Assembly: GCF_041146795.1 (NCBI RefSeq) | Contig: NC_135177.1 | Span: 6,240,060-6,304,059, forward strand | DNA: 64,000 nt | Direction of reading: 5' to 3' | From: Maylandia zebra | Taxonomy: Eukaryota; Chordata; Actinopteri; Cichliformes; Cichlidae | In this document: positions 1-12,065 of the stretch, piece by piece | Numbering within the stretch: position 1 is the stretch's first letter | How the letters are laid out: every line of letters starts with the position of its first letter | The notes under the pieces: model-generated | The model's input: the letters and a program-made list of their open reading frames with translations, nothing else | Database searches by the model: none | Told to the model about the DNA's origin: nothing | Translations under genes and position numbers: made by a program

Positions 1-1362
1 ATAAAAATGCAACTCGTGCAACCACTCGCAAAACCATGTCAGCAGTATTTTTGCATATACAGCACATGGGAAATTTGATGTTATGTAAATCTCAGATGTT
101 TTATGGTTATTAAAGCAGCAGTGAAAAGACAGATTTGGAAAATGCTCATGGTAAGCACTAATGGAACAAATGCATGTAAATGCACTACAAAGCTGTTGAA
201 CTGACAGAGTACCTGTGGTGGAAAGGACATAAGTCTTGCATTAGCATTGCAAGAATGAATTTGCATATACAGTCAGCTAGCTTATTTGACCAGTTTGCAC
301 ATCTAAACTCAAAGCCATTTGGATTACTGCTTGGGTTACTGTGGAACAGTACAAGCCACCGTTTTACTAGTGGGAAAGTAGATGGAATGCAAAACGGTTA
401 TGCTAATTGACTTTGATTGACGCACAAATGTCACTTTTAAAGGCAGAAAACTGTTCCACTTTCACTTTCAGCTTATACGTTTCCATTACAGTCCATGATG
501 ACTCCAAACTCTACTTTACAAAATCAAAAGAGTCCCAAGATTTGCAAGCATACAGTTGCAAAGACGTGCAAACTATTAGATTTGACGTGCAGCGACTTGA
601 TGAGAATGGTATCCCTCTACTTTCAGTAAAAACTGGGAGAGAGTATGTTCTAAATATTCACCTAAGCCACTGAGTTTAAGCTGAGACTTGAAATAATACT
701 TAAATAATTCAACATTGGACTTTAATCTTGTTTGGTTTGAACTCAAACTGATTTCTCCTGACAGGAATTTGTGATTTTGACTTGGAAGTCATTGATTGTC
801 TTGACTTGTGATTTAACGTGAGGCTAAAGATCTTTATTTTGGACGTGACCTTGAATTGAGTTTGTCTTCAGCTGAGACTTAATTTTCTATATCTGCTTTT
901 AGTTAAAACTTTGACAACTTGTTGATCTTGGCTTGGAGGTTGACTATTAAATGTAGGACTCTGCAGACTTGCAAAAAATATATATTGTTCCATGTCTGGC
1001 TGTGAAGAAATGCATCTGGAGTATACAGAAACACTGCAGCATAACAGCAACATTGAAAGTTGTCTGGAGCAAACAGTGCAGTAGCTACTATGTGTAATTT
1101 AACAGCGCACATCAAACAGATGAATGGCTAGACTAGAATCTCTCTGTTTTATGATGTCAAATGTCATTTCTTTTTCTTACCTGTTTCTGAATGAAGCGAG
1201 GAGTGAGTCAGGTCTTCTGCCACTGAGCCAGTGCTTTGATTTATTGCACCAGCACCATTAATCAGGCTTTGAGAGACAGTGTAGTGATAAGGTGATAATC
1301 TGTTTAATGCTTGGGTGTGCCTGTTTGTGTGTTAACCCCTGTTTGCTGCCTCTGTTGGGCAG
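1..1362 (+). other. tgfbr2: tgfbr2 intron (upstream part, truncated by window edge)
   Basis: The first tgfbr2 exon in the window starts at 1363 after a clear acceptor (ag at 1361-1362), so this stretch is read as intron. I see no kinase exon here: the HRDLK and DFG parts of the kinase domain must lie upstream of the window. An 88-codon open frame at 407-673 resembles nothing I recognise and has no convincing splice sites. Confidence 0.6.
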
Positions 1363-2260
1363 GTGGGCACTGCGCGCTATATGGCACCAGAGGTGCTGGA
1401 GGCCCGACTAAATCTGGAGAACATCGAGTCTTTCAAGCAGACTGACATTTACTCCATGGCTCTGGTCCTGTGGGAGATGACGTCAAGGTGTGAAGCTATT
1501 GGAGGTCAGTGCACACAGTGCACACTGCACACACATGTAAACACACAAACGTGTTCAGTAATTACCAAGCTGTGGGAAGTATGATGTAATGTAACACATA
1601 AGCGCACACTCACTCTCAGAATAAAACAAATCTGCTCAGGTGAAGTGTCTCAGCAACTGAGATGACTCTACAGTGACAGCATGCTCTGTGAGTTTTGGCC
1701 TGTCAGATCAAGCTCAGCAGGAGAAGCAGTTGGGCAGAATGATGTTAACATGTCACATAATGAAGGTGTGTGTGAGGTCTAACTCAGTTTGTGCCGTGTG
1801 TAATGCAATGTCATAAAAATGACTGCTTATCTTCTACCTTCCTTTCTTTCCGGTCATGTCCCTTCAGTCATGAAACAACTGGAAGTATTTGGCTATTTCC
1901 TATACGTCACAATTACTAAAAGAAAAGGAAAAGGTCACTTTAATCAGCTGACTTCATGCAATACGTTTGAAGGCCAATGTGTTGAAAGCTGCTTGAAACT
2001 GCTACCGTGTGTGTGTGAGACCTACATAGTGTAGACAGTAGTTTCAGGACTACTGTTTACTGTTAGGCTTTTGTTTTTGATGGGGGCAGCAAGGAGGCTG
2101 ATGGCCTCATCTGTTGCACTGCACCTCAACCTTCAGCTTTAGCAGCAGGAATTTGAGGAATGTCTGATGTGTGAGGGAGACAATCTGAACCGTGCGGTTG
2201 CCCTTCTTTGGGCAGGAAATCAGGGGGAGAGAGCTGGAGTGGTTACTGTACCTGCTTCAG

Positions 2261-2339
<79 letters not shown>

Positions 2340-5300
2340 GAGGCTCAGAATGTGGTTTTAGTGTAAGGGTTACAGTTAGATCCCTGAAACTTGTTCTGGT
2401 CTTGTCTTGCTTTTTCTGCCAGTTGAAAAAAATAGAAATAGAAACTCCTAATCCACCAAGCAATGAACTGCAGTCCAAGCAATCAGATATTCGTGGCCTA
2501 AACAGGGAACCGGTGACACACAACCGAGCTGTTTCACATTTGGCTGCATGCTGTATAATGAATAGTACCAAATCATCAGTAAAGAACAGAAAGGCAATTC
2601 TTAAGCCACCAATTCAAATGTCAGTGGAAGATCACGAGAATCGAGGACAAGGAACAATCTGTAGGGCAACAACACAACAACACACTACTACCTTACAGTA
2701 GCTAAACACGCACACAATTAGGAAAGGGAGTTTTGATACCACCAGTTTTGTTTCAGTGCTGGAAGGGAATCATTTCGCTCTTATGCACATGAGGGTGTGT
2801 GAGTCCGGTATTAATGCCACTTTGATCAAAAATCTTTCTATCGGTAATTCTCACCTTGCAAAATTAGATTGTACTATAGACTTTAAATCTTAGAGAGGAC
2901 CTTTTAATGAAGTACAGCTCACACAAATTTGTTTTTGTGTGTTTTATTCCAGTCTCCTTAGAGTAGAGAGGGACTCTCTGTGGTTTATGTTGTTCCCTCT
3001 GTCTCTTGGGCTTTTCTAGACAGTCTGAGATATTTAGAATGAGACAGTCACATTCCAGTGTGTGTGTGTGTGTTTATTTCCTCTGTCTACACAGAGTGTG
3101 TGTATGTGTGTGTGTGTGTGTTTATTTCCTCTGTCTACACAGAGTGTGTGTGTTTCTTCAGAGTAAAGAGAGTCACCTGGAGACAGTGGAACAGAAATGG
3201 AGGTCTTAGACAGATGCCCTCATCTCATCCTGTTTCCATGTCTCAATCTGGGAGTGTGTGTGTGAGCGTGTGTGTGTGTGTATTTCCTCTGTCTCCACCG
3301 CAACAACAGGGGTCAGAATGGTGGATCGAAATACTACCCTGCTCTGGCATTGTTGTTGTGGTCACTTATAGTACATTCTCCGTGGGTCTCTGAGCATTTT
3401 ATTTACTTATCCTGAATTAGCCTGCAGGGCGCAGCAGGGCCCGCATGTTCAGTCTGAGCTGAGGGTTATGCAGAGTAAATGGAGCAGGGAGAAAGGTTTG
3501 CACCATGCCAAGCAAAAGCCTTGTGGGCCATGTAGGGACACTGCCATTAGCAGCAGCTGGTGAGGGGTTGATAAAAAGCTAAAAGAACACAGAAGTTAAT
3601 GATCAACATTTTGGAAATACGCTCACTTTTTACCTTAGACAAGACTGATACCACTCTCTGTAATTACTGTAGGGTTATTGTAATCTCAGTTGCCAGTTCA
3701 TTCGACCCGTTTAGCTAAAAGTAACGTGGTTAGCCCTTAAGAACAATCCTGCCCTGATGATGTTTAGATTGAAGAATTTCTCGACACTGAGTGTGTAGGA
3801 CTTAGTTTGTGACTAATTTTAAAATTATTACACGTACGGTGAAGAATATTTACAATTTTATTACAATGCAATTTTCTACTGGGAAATCTTGGATACATGT
3901 GTGCTGCTTTCTTTAACAGTTAACACCCCTCTAACTGTTGCTGTACCTCTGGCAACAACAGGGGTACACCATGTTCCCTAGCAGTATATTTTCTTCAACA
4001 TTTCCACAGGAAGTGGAACTCTTAAGATATACCCTTTTTCTCATTTCTTAGTTTGCATGTCCTCCCTTTCCTCTCATCCTCTTCTCATGTCTTACTCCCT
4101 CTTATCAGAGATGCAAAGTAAGGAGGGGGAGAGAGACACACAAGAAGAGAAGAGTTGAAGCAACAGGTGTTTAATTCAATGAAGCATCCTTGCATTGGAA
4201 TCTCATTTTAAACTGATGTATAATCAGTAGGAAATGGATGGTTGGGTGAACAATAAATGCACCAGGTGCAGGAGAATGAGCTTGACCCACTTAAGTCTTA
4301 CAACCAACAGACTCCCACAGGACACCCTCAAAGGACCCAGGTCCATGCGCCACATAATTTTGATGTCATAGCTGTGCAATATACTATTTTATATTACTAT
4401 AACATCTCTGTTGGTGGCTTTTTTTCTTTTGTTTTTCTCTAAATTCTCTAAATAGCTTTTAGTTATTTTTAGCTAAGTGTATCTTACATAAACTGGCAGC
4501 TGAGTGTAAACATTTCAAGATAACTAAGTGTGTCATCTCCGGTCAGATACTAAATTACCCATTAAAATAAAAATAACGCAGATAAAGAGCAATAACAGTA
4601 AAAGACAAGTCAAATAAGACTAAACAGACAAAGAGCTGAAGAATACAGTAATTCCAAACAAACCAATCAAATGAGAACAGACATGAAGATAGGACTGACT
4701 GCTTCTTTCTTTTAAGTTTCAGGTATTCATTTGGAGGGAATCTGCTATTTCAACTTGTAACCCCCCCCCCCCCCCCCCCAATCAAAGTACTACTAACAGC
4801 ACTGACATTAAACTTCACAGCACCCCAAGTGCTAGCCACAAACCTGCCACAGGAATTCAGCCCACAACTTTCTCTAGAGATGGGCGGATTCTTTGTTTCT
4901 GTGGAGAGGAGATTTTGTTTCGATGACAGTGTGGTTCATTAGAGTTTACACAGGTTCATTTCTTGCAATGTAGTTTGTTTTGCATCAGTGTGGGATCAGT
5001 TTCATGTTATACTTCTCTCGAGAGTCTGAAATCTCTCAAACGCCAAACATGGAGATGTTTGTCTGGAGATAGCAGATCCCAGACAGCGTAGCCAGCCACG
5101 GGGTTTCTGCTAACCTTCAGGCCACAAAGGTTTCAGACAGATAATCTGAAAAGGAAACTGTCGTAAACCACTTTCCAGCACTTAGATTGAATATATCGGG
5201 ATTTTAACTGCGGGCCCCAGACAGCAAGAGGAAAGTGAGACTGAAGCTCTGGTTGCAGTCTCTTTTGAAATCTCCTCTCAGATGAAATTCTTCTCATAGC

Positions 5301-8300
5301 TTTTCAAAGGTCCAGAGAAGGAAAACAGGCCCCGCCTCATGTAGACCGCACGTGTAGTCCCCATGTATCATTCACAGAAAAAGGACAAGTGTACAAGAGC
5401 CAAATCAGTAATGGAGCATGAAATAGGACCTTTTCCACTCTGTGATGTCTTGATGTTTAGAAGGTACTCCACCTCTTTTTATTTCTGTTTTCAACTCTGT
5501 GCTTCAGCTGTATGCAGTCCAGGAAAATGTGTGGTATTTATACCAGCTCCACAGCAGGAGATCTAAACAGCAGAAAGCTGAGGACAATACCAGGCCTGGC
5601 ATAAATAGCCCTGCAGGGAATGGGCCATGCCCGGCTGGGTCCTGTTTTAAAATACTAAAACTGAGGGAACTTCCACATGTCAAAACAGGAAGTGTGGGTC
5701 TGTAGAGTCAGCGTTTCTGCACATAGTCCCAATCCTAGCCCTCCAGTTTCCTGTCTGCGGGATTTTACCCCAACCTCCTAACTTCCTGTATTTGAGGATA
5801 AGCAGCAGGGCTGCACGTGGTTATATGAGACTGCATCACTTATCATATATTTCACCGCATCATTCTGCTAACCACTACATCAAAGCATCTAGTTGATATG
5901 GAAATATACATAGCTATGTAGACATTTACTAAGTGCTTTGAGATTAAATGGGAATTTGAACAGCTACAAGTGCCGCTTTCTTCAACTCTGGTCTTTCTGA
6001 ATTCGTGTTTCCACTCTCTCACTGTACATAAATAAATTTAAAATGGGGAATTGACACTCATCACCTAAAGCTTATTCAGATAATAGGTCCTTTATTAAAG
6101 ATACATGCAGAAAAAAACACTGGTTAGCTTGAGTGACAGCTGTGTGTTAGCCTAGCTTGCTCTGGTAGTGCTTCATAATGCAGCCCTTGACTTCCAATGT
6201 AATCTCCCATCATTTCTAGTGTCATTTTAAACAAACAAGGGAGTAACATTTGTAGCTGTAGTTTTAACGGTAATAGCAAATTATAGTATAGCATAATTTA
6301 TACTGTACCAAAAATGTTTAGGTAGTGAAAATATAGAAAAATGTATGTAGATGGTAAATATTGAGAAATGACTTCTGTATCTCATAAAGGATATTGAGTT
6401 TGGAAATTTAGGATTTTACTATAGGTAGTGACATACCAATGACTGCATCTTTGGTCAAAGGTGGTAAATACACTTTAAGTTTAGAAAAATTTCCAAGTTC
6501 TTAAAGTGCTGTTGCAGACAATGTGAGATGATTTGAAGGTTCAGAGGTGCCAGTTAAATGGTTGTGAGGCTGTTGAAAGTTCACGAACGAACATTGAGCA
6601 GCAGGCGTTTAAGAATTGCAAACCAAACTAGTGAAACTTAACCAAACATGACTAATATTTTGGAAAACGAGAGACCGAATGTAAAGGGAAACCGAGTACT
6701 TAGCCCAAATAGAGTCAAGGATATTTAGACCTGGTCTAAAATGTGGTCAGCCTCAACTGACTAAAACACCCAGAGATCCACCCAGACACTGGACTGAGTG
6801 TGACCTGTGTGACTCACCAGGTCAGGATTTAGTTCCCTTTAGAATCAAATGGACTTCCAAAGAACATTGGTTTGGAGGCAGCAGAACAGAGAAAAGCAAA
6901 CTGCAGCAAAATGTAGCACAAATGACAGTTTATTAGAGAATAATACCCAGTGTTTGACAGGTTGGGAAGAACACTTTGTTATTAAGCATAAGAACACTGA
7001 CGTCCAGGGATAGATTATTTGCTAATTATTTGTGCATCATTTCCGGTGTCAGATGGGCAAACAGAAATGAGTTTGCAGTGATTAGTATCTCATTAGACAG
7101 CAACTGTGAGATCCTGGGAGCCTTCCTTTCCGGGATTGGAGGCAGACTGCAGCTGTTGTGAGTTCGGTTTCATGAGGTTTGGACCCAATCCCAGAGCCTT
7201 GTTTTTCATTTTTCATGGTTTCAACATGATGCCCTTCCACCCCCTGCACCCCAGCTATTTTTTGAGCATAAAAGAGTAAAAAAATAACCGATTGTTATTT
7301 TGGTGTTCTTTGCTCTGAGGTTGCAAATAATGGCTTGTTAGCGGAAGCTGATTTGTTTGTTTTTAGACACGATCGTCATTTGAGTGCCAAAGTGGGCATT
7401 TTTCCTCCCGCCAAGGCTTCATAAAAGCAATTCTTTCCCACTGTCAGCATTATTGGTGCCAGCGTACAAGGCTCAAAGCTCGGGTGGAAATTCAAGCTCA
7501 GTGGTTTTGGGGTGTAATGACCTCATACCAGGATGCTTTTGCACTTTCTAGTAAGGTTAACTCAGCCACCTGTCACACTCAGTCTCCCTCTCCCTCTCTT
7601 TCCTTTTCTTCTTTATCTTAAAATTTTCACATATCATCATACGCACCTTTCAAGATTTTGAAAATGACAAATACTGGTACATACAAGTGGCTGTAAAGAA
7701 GGATGTGGTTTACTTGCAGCTCAGTTTAGGGTCTGCAGTCCATGTCTGATCTGTGAGTTGTGCTTGTGTTTTGCAGAAGTAAAGGATTACGAGCCGGCGT
7801 ACGGCTCTAAAGTGCGAGAGCACCCCTGTGTGGAGAGCATGAAGGATAATGTGCTGAGAGACAGAGGGAGGCCTGAGATCCCCGACAGCTGGCTCAGGCA
7901 CCAGGTGAGTGCATTAGACTGCAGTACTAATCAAAATTGTAGATGCAGCTTTCTACAATGTAGAACAAAAGTTAGGATGAAAATTAAAATAACACAATCA
8001 ATCAATTGAGTGTGAACACTCAAATAAGTTTCATATTTTACATTAGTAAATATGTATCTATTGTCACGATTTTTTGCACACATAATTTTATATAACACAA
8101 GTGTACATTTTGAATGTAATAGTATGTTTAACTAATTTATACGATAATGTATCCCCTTTTGTACATTGTACTTGTTGTAGTTTATTTATTTTTCTATGCT
8201 TATTATTATTTTTCTTTGGTTTAGTTTAGTTAGTTTACCTGTGTGATGGACTCATAGCTAATAAGCACAATGGAGTGAGAACAAGTTTAAATAACTAATT

Positions 8301-9632
8301 TTTGCAGTAAAAGAGTAAAAGCCGGCCTTTGACACTTGAAAACATTTTTCAGCATAGGCTGTGGCTCGTCTCTTTGCTCTTTAAACAGTTTTGCATTTAA
8401 CACTTTTCCTATATTCAATCAATCTTTTTGGTAAATCCTAATCATAAATTGCTTTGCTTGTTTGTGTGAAGACAGCAGAGACAGAGAGACATGTTAATGC
8501 TGACATAAATGCCAGTCACATAAGTGGAAGATTCAATTCAGCGCCAAATCACAATAACAGTTGCCACAGGATCTTTATATTGTAAGGTAGACCCTACAAT
8601 AATACATACAGGGAAAAATCCAACAATCATATGACCCCTGTGAGCAAACACTTTGGCGACAGTTGGAAGGAAAAACTCCCTTTTAACAGGAAGAAACCTC
8701 CGGCAGAATCAGGCGCAGGGAGGGGCGGGGCCATCTGCTGTGACCGGTTGGGGTGAGAGAAGGAAAAAAAGAGCATTGCTCTCTAACAAATGTGATGCAT
8801 TAAAGTTGAAGTACAATAAATACTACAACCTTTTTAGTCACAGCGGTTCCAGGCAGCCTCTTTGCTGACTGTGCTACAGTCAGCCACCTTCTAAATACGG
8901 AGACAGGTTTGGTTTTAATAACAGTTTAGTCTCAGTAGAGGTGCCTCCAACTTTACTCTGCTCACTGTAAAATGGCAATTAGCTAAACTTTGGTTTAATG
9001 AGGTGAAAGCTGCCTTATGCATTTGTAACATCTAAAACCGACTGAGTTCACTGCTTCCAAATAATGAAAGTGTTGCTTTTAATTTGCTTTTTAACTTCAG
9101 TGCTTGTACATTTATAACTTCTCTTAGAACCACTATAACCGGTTTGATTTCATATGTAAGAAGTTTTAACTAAACTAACCAAGTCTCAGCATTCCGTGAC
9201 TATCTTGGAATTATCTGACTTTTATTTCAGTGGTCACTGGGATATAAAAACTACATATATAGAATAGTTTTATTTCTGCACTCATCTTTGCTTTTGTAGA
9301 ATTCTCCTAGCACTCTCTCTCTTTTAAAAAGTTTCTATCTGATAACACATGCTCTCTGCCTCCCTCTACAGGGCATGGCAGTGATGTGCGCCACCATTAA
9401 GGAATGCTGGGACCACGATCCCGAGGCCCGCCTCACTGCACACTGCATTGCCGAACGCATCTCTGAGCTGGAAGACGAGATGGGCAAGCTGTCCAGCCGG
9501 AGCTCCTCGGCGGAGAAGATTGTAGAGGAACTAAAGATCCCAGTAGAGGTGGAGATCCCAGAGGAGGAAGTGAAAATTACAGAAATACAAAACATCATAG
9601 CTGTGGACTGCTCCATTAGCGACAAGAAGTGA
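1363..9632 (+). CDS. tgfbr2: TGF-beta receptor type 2, C-terminal kinase exons (partial, last three exons)
   Basis: Type II serine/threonine kinase receptor of the plasma membrane; it binds TGF-beta and phosphorylates the type I receptor, which activates SMAD2/3. Coding exons are 1363-1504, 7777-7904 and 9372-9632, with the TGA stop at 9630-9632. All borders are GT/AG, and phases agree: a Glu codon is split between exons 1 and 2, and the next junction is phase 0. Exon 1 begins [20 protein letters not shown], the kinase activation-segment end with the APE motif, and includes [16 protein letters not shown]. Exon 2 begins [20 protein letters not shown]. Exon 3 has [20 protein letters not shown], including the kinase subdomain XI Arg. 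These match vertebrate TGFBR2 closely as I recall it. The tail after the kinase core is long and acidic, ending in CSISDKK, and differs from the human tail. Extracellular, membrane and N-lobe exons lie outside the window. An activin or BMP type II receptor is much less likely. Confidence 0.95.
2262..2336. repeat. (GT)n microsatellite
   Basis: About 37 uninterrupted GT units in the tgfbr2 intron. It is probably length-polymorphic. Open frames of poly-Val/Cys or poly-His/Thr over it are artefacts of the repeat. Confidence 0.98.
3057..3300. repeat. Compound GT microsatellite / short minisatellite
   Basis: Three GT runs (about 3058-3074, 3098-3121 and 3254-3281), each followed by the same non-repetitive block ATTTCCTCTGTCT(A/C)CAC. 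The first two units are near-perfect tandem copies of about 50 bp; the third lies about 130 bp further on and is diverged. Confidence 0.85.
4761..4779. repeat. Poly-C homopolymer
   Basis: Nineteen consecutive C in the tgfbr2 intron; likely to be a length-error spot in any assembly. Confidence 0.95.
7905..9371 (+). other. tgfbr2: tgfbr2 last intron
   Basis: Intron with the GTGAGT donor at 7905 and the ctctacag acceptor ending at 9371. It contains an L2-type LINE tail at 8531-8761; otherwise it is AT-rich unique sequence. Confidence 0.85.
8531..8761 (-). mobile_element. L2/Maui-type LINE 3' tail (5'-truncated)
   Basis: The segment carries the same blocks as the other L2 tails in this window: AATTCAGCGCCAAATCACAA, the CCTACAATAAT block, the ATCATATGACCCC block, and AACTCCCTTTTAACAGGAAG followed by GAGGGGCGGGGCCATCTGCT. 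The related copies at 18483 and 41932 join to reverse-transcriptase sequence, which identifies the family. The element reads on the minus strand. Confidence 0.75.
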
Positions 9633-10760
9633 GAAAAATGCCACTTCCTGGGATGGGACTGAGGACTAAACTCTGAATAGTGTCCTGGAGCTCAGCTCTT
9701 GTAGGACTTTGAGCCAAGCCGAGTGTGAGTCGCAGCGTCATCTGTCATTGTAGCCCAGCAAAGATCAACTTTTGGATGCTTTTGGTCTTCGCCACATTTA
9801 AGATGTGGCTCGACATAATCAGCTGGTAGCTACAGAACCAAAAAAGATAACTGGAAGCTTCTCGAGATACGCTGAGCGTGGCGAGTCTGACGGGCTTCTC
9901 TTCAAGGTCTCTCCACGAGAAACAAACTGGGCAATACATCCTATACCAAAGATATTCAGTGTGCACTTTACCACCTACTACTTATTACAGATGTTTTTAT
10001 GTACTCTAACGTGCCTTTTGCCTGAAAGTGCCTTTGTGTGTTCAACTTTGAGCCAAACTGTCAGCAGCGCCTTAACACTAATGATGCTACAGATTCCATC
10101 CTCACCAGCAGGAAATTAAAGGAATACGTGTCTGTGGGTGTGTGAATGTATGTGTGTGTTCTTTTTCTTTCTACCAAGCTATGCCTTAACTTTGTTTTCC
10201 AGATAAGCAAGCATGTTGTACACAGAGACATAAACTGTAATACAGATGACAAATCAAAGCTAAAAGGGAAAGTCTTCCTTCTACAGCGCTTATGCAGAGA
10301 TCAAAAGACTATATAAAGATGCATTTTTTACAACTGTGTATGTTTTCTGTCTGTATCACCAGGAAACTGAGTGTGCCAAAGATCGTTTATCCCGCTTTTC
10401 AATATGTACCATATGTAAGATATTGTAAATCTTTTAAGAATTAAATATATCTGTATGCTGATTCTGTTGACACTGATTTTTTTTTTTCAAAACTGTTAAT
10501 TAAAACTGTCATGTTTCCTTTTTATGACTGTTTTGTTCACATCTAACTCCAACTGTATCATTAGTTTATGAGACTTCTACATCATCAGTGTCCTTTCTCT
10601 GGCCATAACACACTTATATGTTTTTGTTTGCTTAAGATCAAAAGCTGTAAGCAATAAACTACACAAAACATGCCAGATGTAGCAAAAAACTATAAATCAA
10701 ATATGTAAATTTATGTTAAATTTTTTGGGGTCAGAAGTACAATAAATGTAATTTTAGTGG
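9633..10760 (+). other. tgfbr2: tgfbr2 3' UTR with candidate poly(A) signals
   Basis: Sequence after the tgfbr2 stop. Candidate cleavage signals are ATTAAA at 10440-10445, AATAAA at 10653-10658 and AATAAA at 10741-10746. The true end cannot be decided from sequence alone. Confidence 0.6.
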
Positions 10761-11156
10761 TTTAGGCTTTAATATATTTGGATCAGGTAAGTGAAACTAA
10801 AATGATTTAAAAGTGAAAGCTGGATTTATTCATGTTTGACCAGTTAGAGGCAGCAGAGCAATCCCCACCTCACAAAGTTATGGTAACTACATTAGTTATC
10901 AGCTGACCTATTTAGATGCAGAGCTACTTATCTGTTTGTTTCACTTTCAGCTTGACTTTGTCCTCCACAACTGAGGAAATATCTGCTCTTTAGTTGCTAA
11001 CTGCAAAGGCTGCAAAGCTTTATCATTTATATATGCATGCAATGCCGAGATGTTGAGGTTTTCTGCAATTGACAATACAAGGATTCCCTTTCATATACTA
11101 TAAAGAAATCTAATCCACTGCAGATGCATCAGTATAAACAAATGGATTAACAGTGG
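10761..11156. other. Intergenic, nothing recognised
   Basis: AT-rich sequence between the tgfbr2 3' UTR and a repeat cluster; no open frame or repeat that I recognise. Confidence 0.5.
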
Positions 11157-11760
11157 TCAGTGTTGGGGAGTAACGGAATACATGTACTGACGTTACGTAT
11201 TTAAAATACAAAAACTGTATTCCGTTACAGTTACCATTTAAAAAGGTGGTATTTAGAATACAGTTACTTTGTTGAAATAAATGGATTACACGGCGGTATT
11301 TTCCTGTTTCACATTGTCGCAGGTCAGGACTGTTTGGGTTTTGTTTGACAGCTATGTTCTGTTGTTCCAGGCAGCAGCGTTACGGTTACCATGGTTACAG
11401 GATGACGCGCGCTACTGTGTGTTTCCTGGGTGAGAGAGCGCCTTTTTGTTGTTGTTGTTGTTGTTGTTGTGCTAAGCTAATAGGCAGAATGCTACAGGCA
11501 TAGCGCTAAAAAATGTAGCCTGATGGGCAGTGTAGTCCGTGCTGCAGGGAGAATGGACTGCCATACCCGTTATGTGTCTGTGAGCGAGGGAGGGAGAAAA
11601 AGGAAAAGTACGAGCTGTCATCAAGCAGAAACGGGAGCTGGAAGCATGTAAATAATAACCACTGCAGCCAAAAAGAGTGCCTGACGAGTCCAGTTGTAAG
11701 TAAGCTATTAAGACTCGACTGTACGCTGTGTTCGTGTTTTCGTCCGAAACAATAAGTTCC
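11157..11760. mobile_element. Degenerate DNA-transposon-like repeat (class unsure)
   Basis: Begins with CAGTGTTGGGGAGTAACGGA and the following ATTCCGTTACAGTTAC block, a start I recognise from many fish interspersed repeats. The class (hAT-like?) is not certain. It contains a (TTG)n run at 11446-11470. The right part appears to be interrupted by the L2 tail that follows. No transposase frame is visible. Confidence 0.4.
11446..11470. repeat. (TTG)n microsatellite
   Basis: About eight tandem TTG units. Confidence 0.9.
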
Positions 11761-11764
11761 GTTG

Positions 11765-12065
11765 GAGCAACAGATTCCCATGATGCATAAGTATTTTATC
11801 CAGTCTTCCTTCTCTCTCCCCAGCTGGTCCTGGCAGATGGCCCCGCCCCTCCCTGAGCCTGGTTCTGCCAGAGGTTTCATCCTGTTAAAAGGGAGTTTTT
11901 CCTTCCCACTGTCGCCAAAGTGTTTGCTCGTAGGGGGTCATATGATTGTTGGGTTTTTCTCTGTATGTACTGTATTATTGTAGGGTCTAGCTGATATAAA
12001 GCACTTTGAGGCGACTGTTGTTGTGATGTGGCACTGTAAAAATAACATTGAATTGAATTGAATAG
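11765..12065 (+). mobile_element. L2/Maui-type LINE 3' tail (+)
   Basis: Contains the family blocks in plus orientation: GGCCCCGCCCCTCCCTGAGC, CTGTTAAAAGGGAGTTTTTC, GGGGGTCATATGATTGTTGG and AAGCACTTTGAGGCGACTGT. It ends in the short repeat GAATTGAATTGAAT typical of this family's 3' end. Only the untranslated tail is present, as expected of a 5'-truncated insertion. Confidence 0.8.

Larger units (their letters stand above)
1505..7776 (+). other. tgfbr2: tgfbr2 intron (6.3 kb)
   Basis: Intron between the GT donor at 1505 and the AG acceptor ending at 7776. Apart from the GT repeats and the poly-C run listed separately, I see no coding exon or recognisable transposon in it. Confidence 0.8.

Noticed and set aside
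407-673. 88-codon open frame in the first tgfbr2 intron
   Set aside because: No recognisable domain, no splice context, and located in an intron; consistent with chance.
2167-2571. Open frames over the GT repeat, both strands
   Set aside because: They are poly-Cys/Val or poly-Thr/His translations of a microsatellite.
11506-11880. 124-codon minus-strand frame
   Set aside because: Lies across a transposon-like repeat and an L2 tail; the readable part is repeat sequence, not a gene.
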